DNA of 64,000 nucleotides, from contig CM042688.1 in NCBI GenBank assembly GCA_023614405.1, forward strand, positions 441,244,028 through 441,308,027, given 5' to 3'. The stretch is from Avena insularis. Taxonomy: Eukaryota; Streptophyta; Magnoliopsida; Poales; Poaceae. Of this stretch, positions 32,371 to 43,896 are shown piece by piece (within the stretch, counting starts at the first letter, position 1; every line of letters starts with the position of its first letter). The notes beneath the pieces were generated by a model. That model was not told the origin of the DNA. It ran no database searches and worked only from the letters and a program-made list of their open reading frames with translations. Both the position numbers and the translations under genes were made by a program.

Positions 32371-35279
32371 AATGACACTAATATGTGTCAAACCATGGTC
32401 AGAAATCCCAACATGTTGGAATTCAATTGCCAAATGCATTGGAGCGCCATTGTGAAAGGGGTTGCATCACCACACCCACTTGAGTGTGTGTGGCCTTGTA
32501 GATCGTTGTGGTTTGGAAAATAACACATGCAATGACACTCTAATATGTGACAGACCATGGTCAAAAAGCCCAGGAACATGTTGGAATGCAACTGCCACAT
32601 GCAATGGAGCACCAGTGTGGCAGATAGGTTGCACAACCACGCCCACTTGAGTTGTTATGGCCATGTGGATCACTGTGGTTTGCAAAATAACAAATAAAAT
32701 GACACTCCAATATGTGTCAAACCATGTTAAGAAGGCCTAGGAACATGTTGGAATTCAACTGCCACATGTAATGTAGCACTAGTTTTAAAGAGGTTGCATT
32801 ACCGCACCCACTTGAGTGTGTGTGGCCATGTGGATCATTGTGGTTTGGAAAAGAACACATGAAATGACACTCCAATATGTGTCAAACCATGGTAAGAAAG
32901 GACATTAACATGTTGGAATTCAACTGCCACATGCAATGGAGCACCATTTTGAAACAGGTTGCAATGCCACACCCACTTGAGCATGTGTGTCCATGTGGAT
33001 CATTGTGGTTTGGAAAAGAACACATGCAACGATCCTCCAGTATGTGTCAAACCATGGTCAGAAATCCCAGGAACATGTTGGAATGCCGCAGCCACATGCA
33101 ATGGAGCACAAGTGTGGCGGAGAGGTTTCATCACCACACCCACCTCAGTGTGTGTCGCCGGGTGGATCATTGTGGTTTGTAAAAGAACACATGCAAGTAC
33201 ACTCCAATATGTTACAAACCCATGGTCAGAAAGCCCTGGCACATGTTGGAATTCAACTGCCACATGCAATGGAGCGCTAGTTTGAAAGAGGTTCCATCAC
33301 CACACCCAGTTGAGTGTGTGTGCCATGTGGATCATTGTGGTTTGGACAAAATCACATGCAATAACACTCCAATATGTGCCAAACAATGGTCAGAAAGCCC
33401 AGGAACATGTTGGAATGCAACTGCCACATTAAATGGAGCACCATTGTGAAAGAGGTTGTAATGCCACACCCACTTGAGTGTGTGTGGCCATGTCAATCAT
33501 TGTGGTTTGGAAAAGAACACATGCAATGAACTCCAATATGTGTTAGACCATGGTCAGAAATCCTAGGAACATGTTGGAATGCAGCTGCCACATGCAACCG
33601 AGCACGAGTGTGGCAGAGAGGTTGCATCACCACACCCACTTGAGTGTTTGTGGCCATGTGGATAATTGTGCTTTGGAAAAGAACACATGCAATGACACTC
33701 CAATGTGTGTCAAACCATGGTTAGAAAGCCTAGGACTAAGTTGGGATTCAACTGCCACACGCAATGGAGCACCAGTTTGAAAGAGGTTGCATCAGCACAC
33801 CCACTTTAGTGTGTGTGGCCATGTGGATCATTGTGGTGTGGAAAAGAAAATATGGAATGACACTCCAATATGTGTTAGAACATTGTTAGAAATCCTAGGA
33901 ACATGTTGGAATGCAGCTGCCGCATGCAATGGAGCACTAGTGTGGAAGTGAGGTTGCATCATGACACCCACATTAGTGTGTGTGGCCATGTGGATCATCG
34001 TTGTTTGGAAAAGAACACAAGCAATGACTCTCTAATATGTGTCAAACTATGGTCAGAAAGCCCAGGACCATGTTGGACTTCAACCGCCACATGCAATGGA
34101 GCACCAGTTTGAAAGAGGTTTCATCACCACACCCACTTGAGTGTGTGTGGACATGTGGATCATTTTGGTTTGGAAACGAATACATGTAATGACACTCCAA
34201 TATGTGTCAAACCATGGTAAGAAAGCCTAGGAACATGTTGGAATTCAACTGACACATGCCATGGAGCACCAGTTAGAAAGAGGTTACAAATGCCACACCC
34301 ACTTGAGTGTGTGTGGCCATGTGGATCATAGTGGTTTGGAAAATAACACATGCAATGGCACTCCAATATGTGTCAAACCATGGTCAGAAAGCCTAGGAAC
34401 ATGTTGGAATTCAATTCCCACATGCATTGGAGCACCATTGTTAAAGGGGTTACATCACCACCCCACTTGAGTGTGTGTGGACATGTGGATCATTGTTGTC
34501 TCGAAAATAACACATGAAATGACACTCCAATATGTGTTATACCATGGTCAGAAAACATATGAACACGTTGGAATACACCTGCCACATGCAATGGAGCACC
34601 AGTGTGACAGAGTGGTTGCATCACCACGCCCACCTAAGTGTGTCTGGCCATGTGGATCATCGTTGTTTGGAACACATGCAATGACACTCCAATATGTGTC
34701 AAACTATGGTTAGAAAGCCCAGGACCACGTTGGAATTCAACTGCCATATGCAATGGAGCACCAGTTTGACAGAGGTTGCGTCACCACACCCACTTGAGTG
34801 TGTGTGGCCATGTGGATCATTGTGGTTTGGAAAATAACACATGCAATGACAGTCCAATACGTGTCAAACCATGGTCAGAAAGCCCTGGAACATGTTGGAA
34901 TTCAACTACCACATGCAATGGAGCACCAGTTTGAAAGAGGCTGGAATGCCACACCCACTTGAGTGTGTGTGGCCATGTGGAATATTGTGGTTTGGAAAAG
35001 ATTACATGCAATGACAGTCCAATATGTGTCAAACCATGGTCAGAAAGCCCAGGAACATGTTGGAATTCAATTGCCACATGTATGGGAGCACCATTGTGAA
35101 AGGGGTTGCATCACCACACCCACTTGAGTGTGTGTGGCCATGTGGATCATTGTGGTTTGGAAAAGAACACATGAAATGGCACTCCAATATGTGTCAGACC
35201 ATGGTCAGAAAGCCCAGGACCATATTGGAATTCAACTGCCACGTGCAATGGAGCACCAGTTTTAAAGACGTTGCATCAC
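32371..35279. repeat. 165-bp satellite array, about 18 copies with higher-order structure
   Basis: The marker CCATGGTCAGAAA (or close variants) appears at about 165-bp intervals from 32391 to 35196. The consensus includes AACATGTTGGAATTCAACTG, CCACATGCAATGGAGCACCA, CACACCCACTTGAGTGTGTG, TGGCCATGTGGATCATTGTG and GTTTGGAAAAGAACACATGC. Four unit types can be told apart in the segment after GGAGCACCA: A (gtgtggcagagagg), B (gtttgaaagagg..atcac), C (..ggttgcaatgcc) and D (ttgtgaaagggg). Their order is D-A-B-C-A-B-C-A-B-A-B-C-D-A-B-C-D-B. The array starts at the CACTA-like end and is cut by element E2. ORFs of 60-108 codons in it exist because 165 is divisible by three. Confidence 0.9.
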
Positions 35280-35790
35280 TATCGTCCGATTGATGACAAG
35301 TACGCCATGAGGGGGTCCTCGAGGCGTGCGGAAGAGAGGGGTGTGAGACATAAGGTGTTCTGGGACGGTGAGCACACAAGTTTACCCAGGTTCGAATCCG
35401 CCGGCTTTGGATGGTTCCTACTCTTGCTAGCAATCTAGTAATACGACAGAGCCGGAATATAGGTTACAAGGGTTTCGCCTGTGCGAGTTGAGATTGTAGA
35501 CTATTGAGGTGTGTCCTAAAGGCTCTCCCTAGGATGGCTTATATAGATATCCGGCCTAGGGTTTACAGGAGAGATCTATCCGGCTATGACTGAGAGTCGG
35601 TTATAGAGTACATCTTGAACTACAAGTAACATTATGGGCCTAAGTCGGTAAGTCTTCTGGGCCTTCTCGTAGCCGGATTGGACTCCGTCTTTCTCCCTGA
35701 CTGGGCCGCCTGTGAAGCAATGCTCTAACCCGGCGGGCCACCACAGTCAAGGAGGAACTATGAGGATACCCGGAAAGTATATCCCCAACA
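35280..35790 (-). repeat. 3' LTR of E2 (511 bp)
   Basis: The minus-strand LTR starts TGTTGGGGATATAC at 35790 and ends ..GGACGATA at 35280, where the canonical CA has become TA. It shares a GAGGGGGTCCTCGAGGCG box and the whole body with 47411-47859. It cuts the satellite array after ATCAC (35275-35279). Confidence 0.9.
35538..35545 (-). promoter_or_regulatory. TATA box of the E2 3' LTR
   Basis: Minus-strand TATATAAG lies mid-LTR; the same box is at 47666-47673 in the other LTR. Position and conservation in both LTRs fit the U3 core promoter of the element. Activity is inferred. Confidence 0.55.
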
Positions 35791-35802
35791 GCAGCCCCCT
35801 GA
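35791..35802 (-). other. Polypurine tract of E2
   Basis: On the minus strand CTCAGGGGGCTGC directly precedes the LTR start TGTTGGGG. It is purine-rich with pyrimidine interruptions, as expected for a somewhat decayed plus-strand primer. Confidence 0.6.
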
Positions 35803-36206
35803 GGCCTCCAAGATCCAAAGTCGGATTTATCATCGTCTAGCTTGATCTTCGGCTTGTAGAATCTTGAAGGGTTCCTGAAACTTCACAACAAAAAATACGA
35901 TCCTGGTCTTAAAAATAAGTAGGACCTATCAGTAGGTTACTCGGATTTTCCAGCTCAGTTTCAAACTTAAGCCGGAATTGGGTTCCCAACGTCACCTGAC
36001 ACAAGTCATGGTCAAGTCATGTCATCTGACAGGCATTCCGTCAGCACGACCGTTGGTGGGTCCGCGGTTCGCAGAACCGAGGCGCTGTTTCAATGCGTGA
36101 GTGGAGATCGAGGCGACGCAATCATCGCGTGGGTCCTTCCCAGTTCCTTCCACGACGCGTGGTGGTTACACTGTAGCATTTGCACGAATCTTGGCGCAGG
36201 TAGGTG

Positions 36207-36214
36207 GATATAAG
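36207..36214 (+). promoter_or_regulatory. Possible TATA box of the E2 antisense gene
   Basis: GATATAAG is 144 bp upstream of the ATG at 36358, followed by a pyrimidine-rich leader. The distance would fit a short 5' UTR. It is on the strand opposite to the LTR promoter, so the accessory gene may have its own start. Confidence 0.4.
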
Positions 36215-36357
36215 GGGTTTGGATTTTTCCTTCTCCTTTCCACCAGTCCTTTGCTGTTTCCTTTCCTCCCAATCCTCCTGCACGCACAGAGCTTCCTCGT
36301 TCTTCCCCCACAGAGCTCCTAGCGCCGCCCCTTTTAGGTCATCCTCTCACCGGAGCA

Positions 36358-39300
36358 ATGGCTTCATCTTCTTCCTCCAGTTTGGTGGCAGCAGCGGCGG
36401 CGGCGACAGCGGAAGCAGTATCGGAGAAAGAGAGCTTCCGCGGGATTTGGATGCCCTGCGCTCTCAACGAGGAGGGCCTCAAGAACATGGAGAAGGAGGG
36501 GCTTCTCGTCGCCGGCGACTGGCGGAGCGGCTTCGGGGAAACCGTCCCCAACCCGCACGACGGCGAGCGGGTCCACTTCGGCACCCACCTCGATAGAGGT
36601 TTGTCCTTTCCTCCCTCAGAGTTCTTCTCCAAGGTGATAGATCATTTCGGAGTTCAAATCCACAATCTTCCTCCCAACTCTCTCTTAGAGATGAGTGTGT
36701 ATGCTTCGCTTTGTGAGGGCTTTATCGGCATTAGGCCAAGTTTGACTCTCTTCCGGTACTATTTCCATGTCCGGAGGAATTCCATTACTACCGGTGTTCC
36801 TTACATCACCGGCACTATCAGCTTTTCACTTAGACGCGACCGGGCTTATCCCAATATTCTAGCCAGTGACTCGGTCAAACAATGGCCGGCCACTTTTTTC
36901 TATCATAGGGATATTCCGGCTCCCGACAAAGCTACCGCTTTGCCGGCTTTTGTCGATGGAGCTTCCACGGCCCAACCTTCTTGGGATGAGGCTGCTCCGG
37001 CTCTCACCGATGATCTGATCCTTGCTAAGAGGCGGATCGAATACTTAATCAAACACAAGGATCTGAAGGGATCCAACTTAGTTCAGTGCTGGGTCTCACG
37101 TCGGATCCAGCCTTTCCAGTACCACGGAACCCGACTGATGCACTCCATCATGTCATCCCCGAAATATTCCCTCTGCATCAGCTCCAAAGCCTTCACCACA
37201 CAGGGCTACATAAGCCAGATTAAGTGGCTGATCAAGGAGCGAATCGAGAGGAGAATCCCGGAGGTTTCTCTGGACATGCACACGGTGGATAACCCCGTAG
37301 TGCCGGTAAGCTTCCATCAGTATACTTTTTATGTGTTTCATTCTTTGAGTTATACTGCAATACTAATATGTTTTCTACTTTTCAGCTTCCTGACCACCCC
37401 GAGTCAGCACTTGCTCCGCTCGAAGGATATCCTCCAGAGTTCTCTCAGGAGGTGGAGGTAGTTCCATTGTCGGATCTTGTGCTCAAGAAGCTCAAGGCTC
37501 CGACAGTGGCTATTGGCACAAAGGAGGTGCCTGTCATGCAGAGGTAACATTCAATCACAACTTTCCGCCTTTGTACTTTATTCAAATTTCTTTCTGAGAT
37601 GTAATGTTTTCTGACTTTTACTACATTCTCAGAGCAAAACCGCTCGTCAAGGCCAAGGGGAAAGGGATTCCTTCGAAGCCGCTGCGACAGACAAAGCTTA
37701 CCATAGCTTCCCCTGCCGTGGCTCCTCCGACTCCTGCCCCTCAACCTTCTGCAACGCCGGTTATCTCGCCGAATGCTGTAGAAGATCCGACTCCTTCAAC
37801 GGGGCCTGCGAACCTTGGATCGCAAACTGACGTCACCACGGGTGCGTCAGATCTAGATAAGGGTGAACCCTCTTTGGGTAATGATCCCTCGGTAGAAACC
37901 TTCGCCGAAAACCTCCTGAGCAATTCGGGACTTGCCAAATTTGGCCTGTCTCGGAAATCTGCCGAAGAAATCCAGCGGCTTGCCAAGCAATGCTTGGAGA
38001 AGAGAACTTTATCTGCCGAGGAAGAAGCGCAAGAAGCAGAGGACGTCAAGTTCTCTAACCTTCTCGCCCAGGTCCGCCTTCACGACAAGAGGATTAGGAC
38101 CGGTGAGCTTCCAACAACTCCGGTAATTCCTCTGACTCTCGCTGAAAAGGTGGCTGCTAAAGTGCACGCGGGTTTGGATAAACTCTCCCGCGAACAATAT
38201 GTAAGTCGGAATTCCAAATCTTGTTTTTCCTTTATTGTATTTTATATCATATCCTCTACCCCCAAGCATGAAGTAGGATAAATAATCCGGGTTTATGCTT
38301 TATTAGGATGCCAAAGAGCGAACTAGTGTAGCCCCAAAGGCTCGTGCTGATATTTTAGCAAAAATATTAGCCCGGGTCTTAAGTAGCTTTCTGACTTTGA
38401 GTATTCTGACTTACAGAAAGTACGTTCCTATAACCAGGAATTACTGACCAATGTCTGTGACAAGCGGAGATAGATAAAAGCTCTCCGACTTAAAAATGCT
38501 GAACTCAAAGTTGCCAAGGATGAGGCCAAAGGTAAACTTTCCGAGACTCAAACCTTGTCTTTGTTATTTTCAATGTCGATTTTTTTTGAATTTTTGTTCT
38601 TTTTGACTTACATCGCTGGTGAAACAATCCGTCGCCATGATTGAAGAGGCCGAGAACCTCAAGACCCTGGTGGTGGAGAACAAGGGACTTTGCCAAGAGG
38701 TGGATAAGCTTAAGGCGGATCATGAAAGGAGCATAGCTCAAGTCCTTGAATCCTCCTCCATGGCCACTGATGAGCGTGATCGCAAGATCGCTGCTCAAGA
38801 TAAAATAATCTCAGATCTCAAGAATGAGCTTGACAGAGAGAAGGACATGTCCCGAGCGCTCTGGGCTGAACTCCAGAGTCTCCGGGAGTAGAAGACCAAG
38901 ATTGACGACATCATTTTTGGTACGTTCCATCTATCTGACTTGTCTATTTCTTCGACTTTTACCAATGTTGGATTTTTCTTAACTTCTTTTGTGTATAGGT
39001 CCTCTGAACTTGATGGACTCTTCCTCCTCCGAGCCGCGCACCAACCGGCTTACCCAAGTCGCTAACCTGCTTCATGACTTCTGCCAGTCCCTTGAGGACG
39101 TCGGCGAAGCTCTCAAGATTCCGGACATGCCAAGCATATTGGACTTCCAGGTGCGGGACAAGGCGAAGGAGATGTCGCAACTTGTTCGGGACTAGAACAT
39201 GTCCTACGCGCAGACTGCTGCGCAGAACGCTCTCACCATGGTGATGAGCCACCATGGAAACATGGAAATATGGCAAGTGACCAGATGGTACTGCAAGGTA

Positions 39301-39552
39301 GACAAAGACGGCCAGGAGCAAGACCTTCAAGCCATCATGCACTCCTGTGCCGGATATGGGTGTCACGTGGCTGACCTGACCAACTATGAGATCCCCATCT
39401 TCACCCGTGTGGATACTCCGCCTCCTCCTCCGGAAGAACCAACAGAAGTTTCCGACGATGAACACACCAACTCGGATGCGGACATCTTGGAACGATATCA
39501 AGGCGGAGTAACCAGCGAGCCGACAGCTCCTTCATCTCCTCCTGCATCGTAG
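36358..39552 (+). pseudogene. Antisense intron-containing accessory gene of E2 (putative gypsy-type transposon domain)
   Basis: The ATG (AGCAATGGC context) opens a Ser/Ala-rich N-terminus, then a conserved block at residues about 80-140: GLSFPPSEFFSKVIDHFGVQ, LPPNSLLEMSVYASLCEGFI, SLTLFRYYFHVR. This matches what is called the putative gypsy-type transposon domain (PF04195-like). Exon 1 is 36358-37305 (donor GTAAG), exon 2 37386-37543 (acceptor TTTTCAG, donor GTAACA), exon 3 37633-38200 (acceptor TTCTCAG, donor GTAAGT); phases match across all three. Exon 3 is Pro/Thr-rich then Glu-rich. Later exons (about 38307-38535, 38607-38891, 38999-39552) encode coiled-coil and a Pro-Glu-rich C-terminus (TPPPPPEEP), but contain TAG codons near 38473, 38889 and 39193. 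The gene converges on pol. Maize Grande carries a comparable antisense gene. Function is unknown; this copy looks decayed in its 3' half. Confidence 0.75.
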
Positions 39553-40138
39553 ACCAGAAACTTATGTATTATTCCGGAAAAAACATGATGCGTTTGTAAA
39601 TATGTAATACTTTAACTTTGCTAGTGCTAAGGTTTTGATCTATTCAGCACTTTTCGACTTTTGAATTTTTTTTGTGTGCCTGAAATGTTTACATAATCAC
39701 TTGTAGTTTTTCGTCTCTACTTATCGTTTATCTGGCTTTCTGCCTTGTCCCTTTCGTGAGCCGGCTAAACCTTCCGCCGGAAACTTTGCTGAGCAATGGA
39801 GCTCAATTGCTAAACCAGTTTAAACTCGGAAACAAAGACGGATTCCAGTACCAACAATTCACTACTCGGAAAATGCCCGCATCCAGCAATCAGACAAATA
39901 ACCAAAGTAAAGACTAGAAACTTTAGAGTTATACCCGAAGGTAGCAGTTTTAGAATCGGAAATCTAAACCAGAACGAACATGAGCATAAAGTACTTTCAA
40001 GCATTCTAGGATTTTCGACTATGACATGATCATTTGGAAATAAGATGGTTTAAGAACTTCTCAGAAAAAACTTGAGGTAACCAAAACTTTTATTTCTCAC
40101 AGAACATGTACATATGTATGATTACAAAGAAGGATAAA
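39553..40138. other. Convergent intergenic region of E2
   Basis: AT-rich spacer between the 3' end of the antisense gene and the 3' end of pol. It probably holds the polyadenylation signals of the antisense gene; none is called with confidence. Confidence 0.4.
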
Positions 40139-41400
40139 CTAAGAATAAAAAGGATGTAGCTGAGCAACATTCCATGGTCTGTCTAACTCATCCAGATTTG
40201 TACGGCCTCCAGCTCTCTTTCTCTTCTTAGTAGCAGGTCTTTCTTTGACTGGCCTCATATCAGTTAAGTAGTATGATCCATTGTGCAATACTCGACTAAC
40301 TAAAAAGGGCCCTTCCCATACTGGGGAAAGTTTGTGCTTTCTTTGTTGCACAAGCCGGAGAACCAAATCACCTTTATTGAAGGATCTATTTCATACTCTC
40401 TCGCTATGATACTTGCATAACTTTGGCTGATAGGCTGTAGATCTCATTTCAGCAACAACGCGAACTTCTTCGACTAAGTCAATATCATTTTGTCGAGAAA
40501 TCTCGGCATCCTCTTCGATATACGCGGCCACTCTAGGAGAAGTATGAATCAAATCACTAGGAAGAACTGCTTCTGCACCATAGACCAAGAAGAAAGGTGT
40601 GTATCTTGTTGACCTGTTTGGAGTTGTTCGTAAGCTCCAAATTACAGAGTGTAATTCTTCTGCCCAAGCCCCCGCAGCACATCGTAGTGGTGCTTCGACT
40701 CTCGGTTTTAGGCCTTGTAAGATTAAACCATTTGCTCTTTCGACTTGTCCGTTAGCTTGTGGATGTGCGACTGATGCAATGTCAAGCCGAATATTTTGCT
40801 CGTCGCAAAATTCAGCCAATTCTCCCATAGAAAAGTTACTCCCGTTGTCCGTGATAATGCTATGCGGATAACCATACCGGATTATAACATCCTCGACAAA
40901 TCTTTTGGCTGTTGCTCCGTCACAGCTTGTGATGGGTTTAGCCTCAATCCATTTGGTGAATTTATCCACCATCACTAAGAGGTGAGTAAATCCACTTGGA
41001 GCTCATTTAAAAGGTCCTACCATATCAAGCCCCTAGACCGCAAAGGGCCATGTTATAGTATTGTCCGCAGCTGATCAGCCAGAACATGAGCTTGCTTGGC
41101 GTACTTTTGGCAGCCTTTGCACGTCTTGACTAATCGTTCGGCATCTGCCTGAGCTCTAAGCCAGAAAAATCCGTGTCAAAAAGCTTTTGCCACTAAAGAT
41201 TTGGCTGCAGCGTGGTGACCACACTTGCCTTCGTGGATTTCCCTTAAGATCTCCAATCCTTCTTCCGGAGATACACAACGCTGAAAAACCCCAGAAACAC
41301 TCCGTTTATAGAGCTCACCTTTTACAATAGTATAGGCTTTAGCTCGTCGGATGATCTGTCGGCTCAGCACCTCGTCATCGGGTAATTTGCCATCTACCAA
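40139..41400 (-). pseudogene. E2 integrase domain (decayed)
   Basis: The N-terminal zinc-binding part is at about 41075-41260 (HEGKCGHHAAAKSL.., then CKGCQKYAKQ), giving His, His and Cys-x2-Cys. The catalytic core follows at 40391-40975 with KWIEAKPITS, the second acidic motif IITDNGSNFS and the glutamate motif QANGQVERANG. A C-terminal tail at 40139-40366 includes KLSPVWEGPFLVSRVL and ends WNVAQLHPFYS followed by a stop. No chromodomain is visible, which agrees with a Tat-type rather than chromovirus lineage. Stops at about 41173, 41030 and 40388 break it. The enzyme would join element cDNA to host DNA. Confidence 0.85.
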
Positions 41401-41689
41401 ATAATCGAGGTAGGGTTGAGTCTAGCTGGGAATTACAGCCAGAACTGCTATCAAGTGTGAGTCGGATTTGGTCGGATATTCCTCATCTACTCCCTTTATT
41501 GACGGAACTTTGAGGTGGTCTAGAAAAGCGCCATCCGGGACCTCTTTTCGCGCAGAACCTATCCAAGATAGTGCATCTGCTTCCTCATTTTCTGCTCAAG
41601 GGATGTGTTGGACTTCAAACCCTTGGAACGATTTAGATAGATCATCCACGACAACCTTATATGCTGCCATGTGTTTATTTGCATTACAA

Positions 41690-42189
41690 ATATCCAACAC
41701 TTGCTGAGCAACAAGATCCGAATCTCCGTAACACATCAAACGTCGGATGCCAATATCCTTAGCAATCTGGATTCCATGTAGCAGTGCTTCATACTCGGCA
41801 ATATTGTTTGTCGCTATGAAGTGGATCTACAACACGTATAAAAGTTTATCTCCTTGGGGTGATTTGAGCACCACGCCAGCCCCCGAGCCCCCTCGAGCCT
41901 TAGAACCGTCGAAAAAGAGGGTCCAATATTCCGACTCAGGGAGGATCATATTCTCCTTCGTCTCTATCCAATCAGCGAAAAAGTTAGCAAGGATCTGGGA
42001 TTTGATTGCTGTCCGAGGTTTGTACTCAATAGTGAAAGCTGAGAGCTCTATGCCCCATTTGGCGATGCATCCTGTGGCGTCGCTGTTGTTGATTATATCT
42101 CTCATGGGATCTGTGCTCACCACGGTAATTGGATGCTCCTGAAAGTAGTGTCGTAACTTACAATATGCTAGAAAAACACCGTAAGCCAA
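41690..42189 (-). pseudogene. E2 RNase H domain (decayed)
   Basis: Motifs are TLFFDGSKARGGSGAG (first Asp), NNIAEYEALLHGIQIA (Glu) and CYGDSDLVAQQV (Asp), in normal order and spacing. A TAG separates the first motif from the second near 41825. Upstream of it (42000-42189) is the connection domain with FLAYCKLRHYFQEHPITVVS. In the parent element it would degrade the RNA strand of the cDNA hybrid. Confidence 0.8.
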
Positions 42190-42534
42190 CTTTTGATAGG
42201 GCGGATACCGCTGTTTTGATTATGTCAGAACCTCGCTGACAAAGTAAGTCAGATGCTGCACCAAGTGTTCCTGATTTTCCTCTGCTCTCTCCACCACCAT
42301 GACGATACTAAAGACCTTATTTGTCATAGCAAGATAGAGCAACATCGGTTCCTTAGGTTCCGGCGCTGCAAGGATAGGAGCAGATGAGAGTACTTTCTTC
42401 AGGTCTTGTAGTGCAGCTTCAACTTCATCAGTCCAAACAAAATCTTTGGTCTTTTTCAGGAGTTTGTGTAATGGTGTGGCTCTTTCACCAAGCTAGCTTA
42501 CAAATCGACTGACCGCAGCAATGCAGCCAGTTAA

Positions 42535-43333
42535 TCATTGTACGTCCTTTAGGCGGGTTGGCCTGGAAATATTTAGTATAGCCTTGATTTTGTCTCGGTT
42601 CACCTCTATGCCTCTTTGAGACACGATGAAACCTAACAATTTTCCGGCTCGTATTCCAAAGAAGCATTTCTTCGGGTTAAGCATGATGTTATATTTTCGT
42701 AGATTGGCGAACGTTTCCTCCAAGTCAGAAATTAGCGTTTCCTTCTTTTTGGACATCACCGCGATATCATCCACGTATGCATGTACATTGTGTCCGAGTT
42801 GGTCATGGAGGCAACGCTGCATCGTGCGCTGGTACGTAGCTCCTGCGTTCTTCATCCCAAAGGGCATCGTAACAAAACCGGATTCCTTCATCCGGATTTG
42901 GTGATAACCGGAATATGCGTCGAGAAAACAGAGGAGTTCTGAGCATGTCGTAGAATCGATAACTTGATCAGTTCTAGGCAGAGCGAACGGATCTTTTGGA
43001 CAAGCCTTGTTCAAGGCAGTATAATCAACACACATCCTTAAATTAGTGGTGTCGTTTTTAGGGACCATTACAGGATTGGCCGACCACTCAGTGTGGATGA
43101 CCTATTCTATGAATCTGGCTAACTCGAGCCGCGCTCGTTCCTTAGCTATTGCCTAAAGCTTTTCGTCGCCAAACCGTCGTAAGGACTGTTTGATGGGTTT
43201 AGCGTTCGGGTTTACATTTAGAGAGTGCTTGACAAGTTCCCTAGGTACTCCGGTCATGTCAGATAGCTGCCATGCGAAGATATCTTGATTTGCTTGGAGG
43301 AACTTGACGAGCACGCTTTCCTATGCGCTATCT
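42535..43333 (-). pseudogene. E2 reverse transcriptase domain (decayed)
   Basis: The open part at 42535-43068 contains MVPKNDTTNLRMCVDYTALN, FLDAYSGYHQI, MPFGMKNAGATYQRTMQ and the catalytic HAYVDDIAVMSKK, followed by KCFFGIRAGKLLGFIVSQRG. The preceding N-terminal part (43069-43333, including FAWQLSDMTGVPRELVKHSL) is in the same strand but interrupted by stops. YVDD and the thumb motif place it with Ty3/gypsy RTs. The domain continues leftward toward 42200 with more stops. It is not a caulimovirid RT, because LTRs and integrase are present. Confidence 0.9.
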
Positions 43334-43369
43334 AGGCCTACGCCTATTTGGGTCACCTTGGAGGGGTCA

Positions 43370-43896
43370 TCATCCTTCAACGGTGCTTTCTTCGTCTCTT
43401 CTGATGCCTTGAACTCCGGATTTGGCTTGGTCACCTCCTTCTTCATTGCGGGCATCTAGAATGGATCTATGCTCTTCTTGATCTCCTGGTACTCCTGGGC
43501 GTGCAGCACGGCTTCGACAAAGGCGGCATTTCCATATTCGCACTCTCGTGCTTTCTTTGGGTCTCCCCTGATGGTGATCACGCCGTTGGGACATGGAATT
43601 TTCATCATATTGTAAATGTAACATGGACGAGCCATAAAAGCCTAGTAAGCCGGACGTCCGAATATAGCGTGATATGCGCTCTTGAACGGGACCACTTCGA
43701 AGGAAAGTGCCTCCGTCCGATAATTCTTTGGAGTTCCAAAGGTAACATCCAAAGTGATCTCTCCCAAGGAATTAGCTTGTCTTCCTGGGACAACTCCGTG
43801 AAAAATCACAGAGCTATGGTTCAGCTGGGTCTCCAAGATCTTCATCAAGCGTAACGTTTCGACATAGAGAATATTAATGCTGCTACCACCGTCCAT
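43370..43896 (-). pseudogene. E2 aspartic protease domain and linker (decayed)
   Basis: An LMDGGSSINILYVETL motif (43845-43896) is the Asp-Gly-Gly-Ser active-site variant usual in grass gypsy proteases. It is followed by FHGVVPGRQANSLGEITLDV and FEVVPFKSAYHAIFGRPAY. A stop at 43642 and a frame change near 43920 break the link to gag. The protease would process the gag-pol precursor. Confidence 0.8.

Noticed and set aside
32371..35279. CRISPR-like array
   Set aside because: 165-bp direct tandem units without spacers in a eukaryotic genome; a satellite.
38959..39501. 180-codon minus-strand ORF
   Set aside because: Shadow of the last exons of the E2 antisense gene, which show the better domain and splice signals on the plus strand.
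40139..43333. Integrated plant pararetrovirus
   Set aside because: The RT lies with integrase, LTRs, a tRNA-Lys primer site and a polypurine tract, which define a Ty3/gypsy retrotransposon.
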